From JASGDC01 sp047605865 (GTDB taxonomy: Bacteria > Actinomycetota > Actinomycetes > Actinomycetales > Micrococcaceae), in contig JASGFC010000018.1 of assembly GCA_047605865.1 (NCBI GenBank), positions 1 through 33,771 on the forward strand: 33,771 nt of DNA. Reading direction: 5' to 3'. Shown here in pieces: positions 31,917 through 33,771 of the stretch. A program made the translations under genes and the position numbers. Positions within the stretch are counted from its first letter, which is position 1; every line of letters begins with the position of its first letter. The notes below the pieces were generated by a model, which saw only the letters and a program-made list of their open reading frames with translations, was not told the origin of the DNA and did not search any database.

Positions 31917-33049
31917 GAATCTAAGATATCCTTTGCAATAATTTCTTTCATGATTTCATTCGTACCACCAAAAATTGGCAAAATACGACTGGCAGTATAA
32001 AGCTGCGCAATGGGGTATTCCATAATGAATCCGTAGCCTCCAAAAAGTTGCAAACATTTGTCTACAACTTCGCTGTTGGTTTCAGTACAGAGCAGCTTAA
32101 CTTGGGCAGCTTCAGAGCTAGTAAGTTTAAGCTCATTATGTTTAAGGATACAATCTTCTAGCAAAGAACGTGCAGCATTGAATTTAGCTTGCATACTAGC
32201 TAGCACGAAACGAGTATTTTGAAAATCAGATACTTGCTGTCCAAATTGCTTTCGCTCTTGAACATACTGTTTTGTAAGTTCAAGAGCCTGTTCACTGATA
32301 ACATTTGCTGCAGTTGCGATAGCCAAGCGACCACGAATATAGTGTTGGGCAGCATATTCAAGGGCTTTGCCTTCTTCTCCTAGCATATTTTCTTGCGGTA
32401 CTTTGACATCTTTAAACACAAGTGGAGTTGTATCGGAGGCATTCAGCGCCATCTTCGGGTAAGTATTTCCAGAACTAAAACCCTCCATGTCACGCTCAAC
32501 TATAAAGAGGGTCGGCCCTTTTGGCGTTCTTGTTAAAGCAAGCACGATATCTGAATTCTTACCATTACCAATGAATACTTTTTGCCCATTAACAAGGTAA
32601 TGGTTGCCATCTTTGCTTGCAGTTGTACGTATAGCTGAAAGGTTTGACCCAGCTTCAGGCTCTGAAAAACCATGGCTAGCAATGATTTCCCCTGAAACCA
32701 TGCCTGGTAGCCACTTTTGTTTTTGTTTTTCAGTGCCTAAGTCTAGAAGGAATGGGAGAACGAAGTCGTCATTTAGGTGAAAGCCAAGCGCCGTAGCTGC
32801 AGCACCAACTTTTAGAAGTTCTTGGTCAATGACTATACGGTATCGGTAATCAGTGATCTCAATGCCTCCGTACTGTTCTGGTATGGCTAAACCAAGTATT
32901 CCTTGTTCCCCGGCTGCTAACCAGGGCTCTCTAGGAGTATTGTGGTCTTCTGTCCATTGTGCATAGTAAGGAGCTACTTCACGTTTTGCATATTCAGCTA
33001 CGAGTTCCCTAAAAGACTCAAGATCTTCATCGAAAAAATCAGCTTTCAT
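31913..33049 (-). CDS. Acyl-CoA dehydrogenase family protein
   Basis: 378 residues, the usual length. FAD-dependent family that oxidises acyl-CoA to 2-enoyl-CoA. Three domains can be seen: helical N-terminus (1-118), beta-barrel (119-225; ASHGFSEPEAGSNLSAIRTT, the flavin/acyl-binding strand) and helical C-terminus with QYVQERKQFGQQVSDFQNTR and FGGYGFIMEYPIAQLYTASR. It ends with FGGTNEIMKEIIAKDIL, like the LCAD/IVD type. Odd point: the Glu that acts as base is missing at both known places (G240 in the IRGRLAIA segment; G361 in FGGT). So it may be non-canonical or inactive as a dehydrogenase. First gene of the acd-def-methyltransferase operon. Confidence 0.88.
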   Translation of the reverse strand: MKADFFDEDLESFRELVAEYAKREVAPYYAQWTEDHNTPREPWLAAGEQGILGLAIPEQYGGIEITDYRYRIVIDQELLKVGAAATALGFHLNDDFVLPFLLDLGTEKQKQKWLPGMVSGEIIASHGFSEPEAGSNLSAIRTTASKDGNHYLVNGQKVFIGNGKNSDIVLALTRTPKGPTLFIVERDMEGFSSGNTYPKMALNASDTTPLVFKDVKVPQENMLGEEGKALEYAAQHYIRGRLAIATAANVISEQALELTKQYVQERKQFGQQVSDFQNTRFVLASMQAKFNAARSLLEDCILKHNELKLTSSEAAQVKLLCTETNSEVVDKCLQLFGGYGFIMEYPIAQLYTASRILPIFGGTNEIMKEIIAKDILDS

Positions 33050-33160
33050 AATCTTAAGTCTACGCTTTTTAGGGGGTAAAGTGCTACTTGAGAAGATGGA
33101 ATATTTTGCGATGCTGAGAGTAGCTTTGCTTTACTGATTTTAGAAGGTTTAACAAGGTGC

Positions 33161-33189
33161 TTTGCAAATCATCAGAAATCAGTTATGAT
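33161..33189 (+). promoter_or_regulatory. Promoter of the first tRNA-Gly(UCC)
   Basis: TTTGCA (33161-33166), 17-base spacer, TATGAT (33184-33189); 26 bases before the tRNA, leader about 20 bases with a small hairpin TTGC-AAAAA-GCAA (33198-33210). Confidence 0.6.
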
Positions 33190-33215
33190 ATTAATTGTTG
33201 CAAAAAGCAATACTT

Positions 33216-33287
33216 GCGGGTGTAGCTTAATTTGTAAAGCGTCACTATTCCATAGTGAAGTTGCTGGTTCATTCCCAGCTGCCCGCT
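33216..33287 (+). tRNA. Atypical tRNA-Gly (anticodon UCC), copy 1
   Basis: 72 bases. Acceptor GCGGGTG/TGCCCGC, D-stem GCTT/AAGC with loop AATTTGTA, anticodon stem TCACT/AGTGA with loop ATTCCAT (TCC), T-stem GCTGG/CCAGC with loop TTCATTC, discriminator T. Non-canonical: G18 is U (only G19 remains) and T-loop position 58 is U rather than A, so the usual elbow contacts 18-55 and 54-58 cannot form. A32 and U38 may pair and tighten the anticodon loop. CCA not encoded. Identical to the second copy at 33411. Confidence 0.9.
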
Positions 33288-33290
33288 CTA

Positions 33291-33318
33291 GAACCCTTAC
33301 TTCGGTAAGGGTTCTTTT
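33291..33318 (+). terminator. Terminator of tRNA-Gly(UCC) copy 1
   Basis: Perfect 10-bp stem GAACCCTTAC/GTAAGGGTTC, UUCG tetraloop, then TTTT. Confidence 0.93.
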
Positions 33319-33356
33319 AATGTTTATTTCCTTAAGAGCAGACACTTAACGTTGTT

Positions 33357-33384
33357 TTGAAAAAGTATCAAGTTCGTGTAAGAT
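33357..33384 (+). promoter_or_regulatory. Promoter of the second tRNA-Gly(UCC)
   Basis: TTGAAA (33357-33362), 16-base spacer, TAAGAT (33379-33384); leader about 20 bases holding a hairpin TGCAA-TTCG-TTGCA (33394-33407). Confidence 0.55.
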
Positions 33385-33410
33385 AACTTATGTTGCAATT
33401 CGTTGCATAT

Positions 33411-33482
33411 GCGGGTGTAGCTTAATTTGTAAAGCGTCACTATTCCATAGTGAAGTTGCTGGTTCATTCCCAGCTGCCCGCT
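33411..33482 (+). tRNA. Atypical tRNA-Gly (anticodon UCC), copy 2
   Basis: Identical over all 72 bases to copy 1, with the same D-loop (no G18) and T-loop (U58) changes. It lacks its own terminator and is followed 15 bases later by tRNA-Gly(GCC), so both should be co-transcribed. Confidence 0.9.
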
Positions 33483-33497
33483 CGGTATAAACCACTT

Positions 33498-33574
33498 GCG
33501 GATGTAGCTCAGTTGGCTAGAGCGTCGCCTTGCCAAGGCGAAGGTCGCGGGTTCGAATCCCGTCATCCGCTCCA
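33498..33574 (+). tRNA. tRNA-Gly (anticodon GCC)
   Basis: 77 bases with encoded CCA (33572-33574). Acceptor GCGGATG/CATCCGC, D-loop with GG, anticodon stem TCGCC/GGCGA with loop TTGCCAA, T-stem GCGGG/CCCGT with loop TTCGAAT. Fully canonical, in contrast to the two UCC genes just upstream. Confidence 0.96.
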
Positions 33575-33579
33575 CTTTT

Positions 33580-33603
33580 ACCCTTACGCTTTAAGGGTTT
33601 TTT
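33580..33603 (+). terminator. Terminator of tRNA-Gly(GCC)
   Basis: 7-bp stem ACCCTTA/TAAGGGT, 5-base loop, T-run. Confidence 0.85.
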
Positions 33604-33617
33604 CTTTAATTTGAGAG

Positions 33618-33646
33618 TTTTAAGTCTTTCCTTGATAGACTTAAAA
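33618..33646. other. Inverted repeat before tRNA-Cys
   Basis: Arms TTTTAAGTC (33618-33626) and GACTTAAAA (33638-33646), 11-base loop. It lies 23 bases upstream of tRNA-Cys; no T-run follows. It could be a protein site at the tRNA-Cys promoter or a second, weak terminator. Confidence 0.45.
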
Positions 33647-33669
33647 AGTGAATTTTACCGAAATCCCCT

Positions 33670-33740
33670 GGCGGGGTGGTCGAGTGGTTAGGCAGCGGTC
33701 TGCAAAACCGTGTACGCGGGTTCGAATCCCGTCTCCGCCT
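33670..33740 (+). tRNA. tRNA-Cys (anticodon GCA)
   Basis: 71 bases. Acceptor GGCGGGG/CTCCGCC, anticodon stem GCGGT/ACCGT with loop CTGCAAA (GCA), T-stem GCGGG/CCCGT with loop TTCGAAT, discriminator T as expected for Cys. CCA not encoded. Confidence 0.95.
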
Positions 33741-33742
33741 CT

Positions 33743-33771
33743 AGAACCCTTGTTTTTACAAGGGTTCTTTT
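33743..33771 (+). terminator. Terminator of tRNA-Cys, running to the window edge
   Basis: Stem AGAACCCTTG (33743-33752) with CAAGGGTTCT (33759-33768), loop TTTTTA, T-run. The lead-in CTCTAGAACCCTT is the same as after tRNA-Gly(UCC) copy 1. Confidence 0.9.

Noticed and set aside
33324..33575. Minus-strand reading frame of 83 codons starting MERMTGFEPATFALARRRSS
   Set aside because: It is the antisense of tRNA-Gly(GCC) and tRNA-Gly(UCC); this peptide is a well-known false gene read from tRNA genes.
1..33771. CRISPR arrays, insertion sequences or prophage genes
   Set aside because: No regularly spaced repeat-spacer units, transposases or phage structural genes were found; the only short tandem repeat is the 23-bp array at 13281.

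Overview
The window reads as chromosomal DNA of a low-GC member of the Actinomycetota (about 40% GC by eye). The evidence is a set of actinobacterial hallmark genes: DUF3145, DUF3052 divergent from a homodimeric-type aceE, a PucR/CdaR-type regulator like the one next to fabD in other actinobacteria, a fused RNase HI/CobC-like phosphatase, and the comM-dprA-xerC order. I do not commit to a genus. Most genes lack gaps between them, several convergent pairs overlap at their stop codons, and many genes without a Shine-Dalgarno have a TANNNT box about 12 bases before the start codon, which suggests leaderless transcription.

Layout. 1-2.2 kb: the end of comM, then dprA and xerC (DNA uptake/recombination and chromosome dimer resolution). 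2.4-5.3 kb: DUF3145, a strong bidirectional terminator, a PucR-type regulator and a membrane-anchored EEP-family phosphodiesterase. 5.5-8.3 kb: a 932-residue FAD/Fe-S D-2-hydroxyacid dehydrogenase. 8.5-13.0 kb: an iron-siderophore import operon (Tat-type lipoprotein, two FecCD permeases, ATPase) and a convergent siderophore-interacting reductase. 13.1-14.6 kb: tRNA-Val, a 23-bp tandem repeat and a DUF4143 ATPase. 14.6-17.8 kb: an amino-acid permease divergent from a GH125 alpha-mannosidase, and a small unknown protein. 17.9-19.4 kb: cysK-cysE. 19.4-22.7 kb: DUF3052 and aceE, both with TTG starts. 22.8-27.7 kb: msrA, a GNAT-like protein, a Nif3 protein, RNase HI-phosphatase, hchA and yaaA. 27.9-28.2 kb: RNase P RNA. 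28.3-29.9 kb: a HipBA toxin-antitoxin pair preceded by three identical-arm operators. 29.9-33.0 kb: a methyltransferase, peptide deformylase and an acyl-CoA dehydrogenase on the minus strand. 33.2-33.77 kb: a tRNA cluster Gly(UCC)-Gly(UCC)-Gly(GCC)-Cys.

Most striking points. The two identical tRNA-Gly(UCC) genes lack G18 in the D-loop and A58 in the T-loop, while the adjacent tRNA-Gly(GCC) is fully canonical. This is the type of elbow change known from tRNA-Gly used in peptidoglycan bridge synthesis rather than translation. Other points: the acyl-CoA dehydrogenase has Gly at both positions where the family keeps its catalytic Glu; hipBA has a three-operator array at 27-bp spacing; a 23-bp repeat array leads into the DUF4143 ATPase gene just after tRNA-Val; a large dyad covers the aceE -10 box; and DUF3145 and the FasR-type regulator are neighbours with no fab genes between them.

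Functionally the window mixes housekeeping (RNase P, deformylase, tRNAs, PDH E1, cysteine synthesis), oxidative-stress repair (MsrA, YaaA, HchA), iron acquisition and two likely accessory insertions (DUF4143 ATPase, HipBA).
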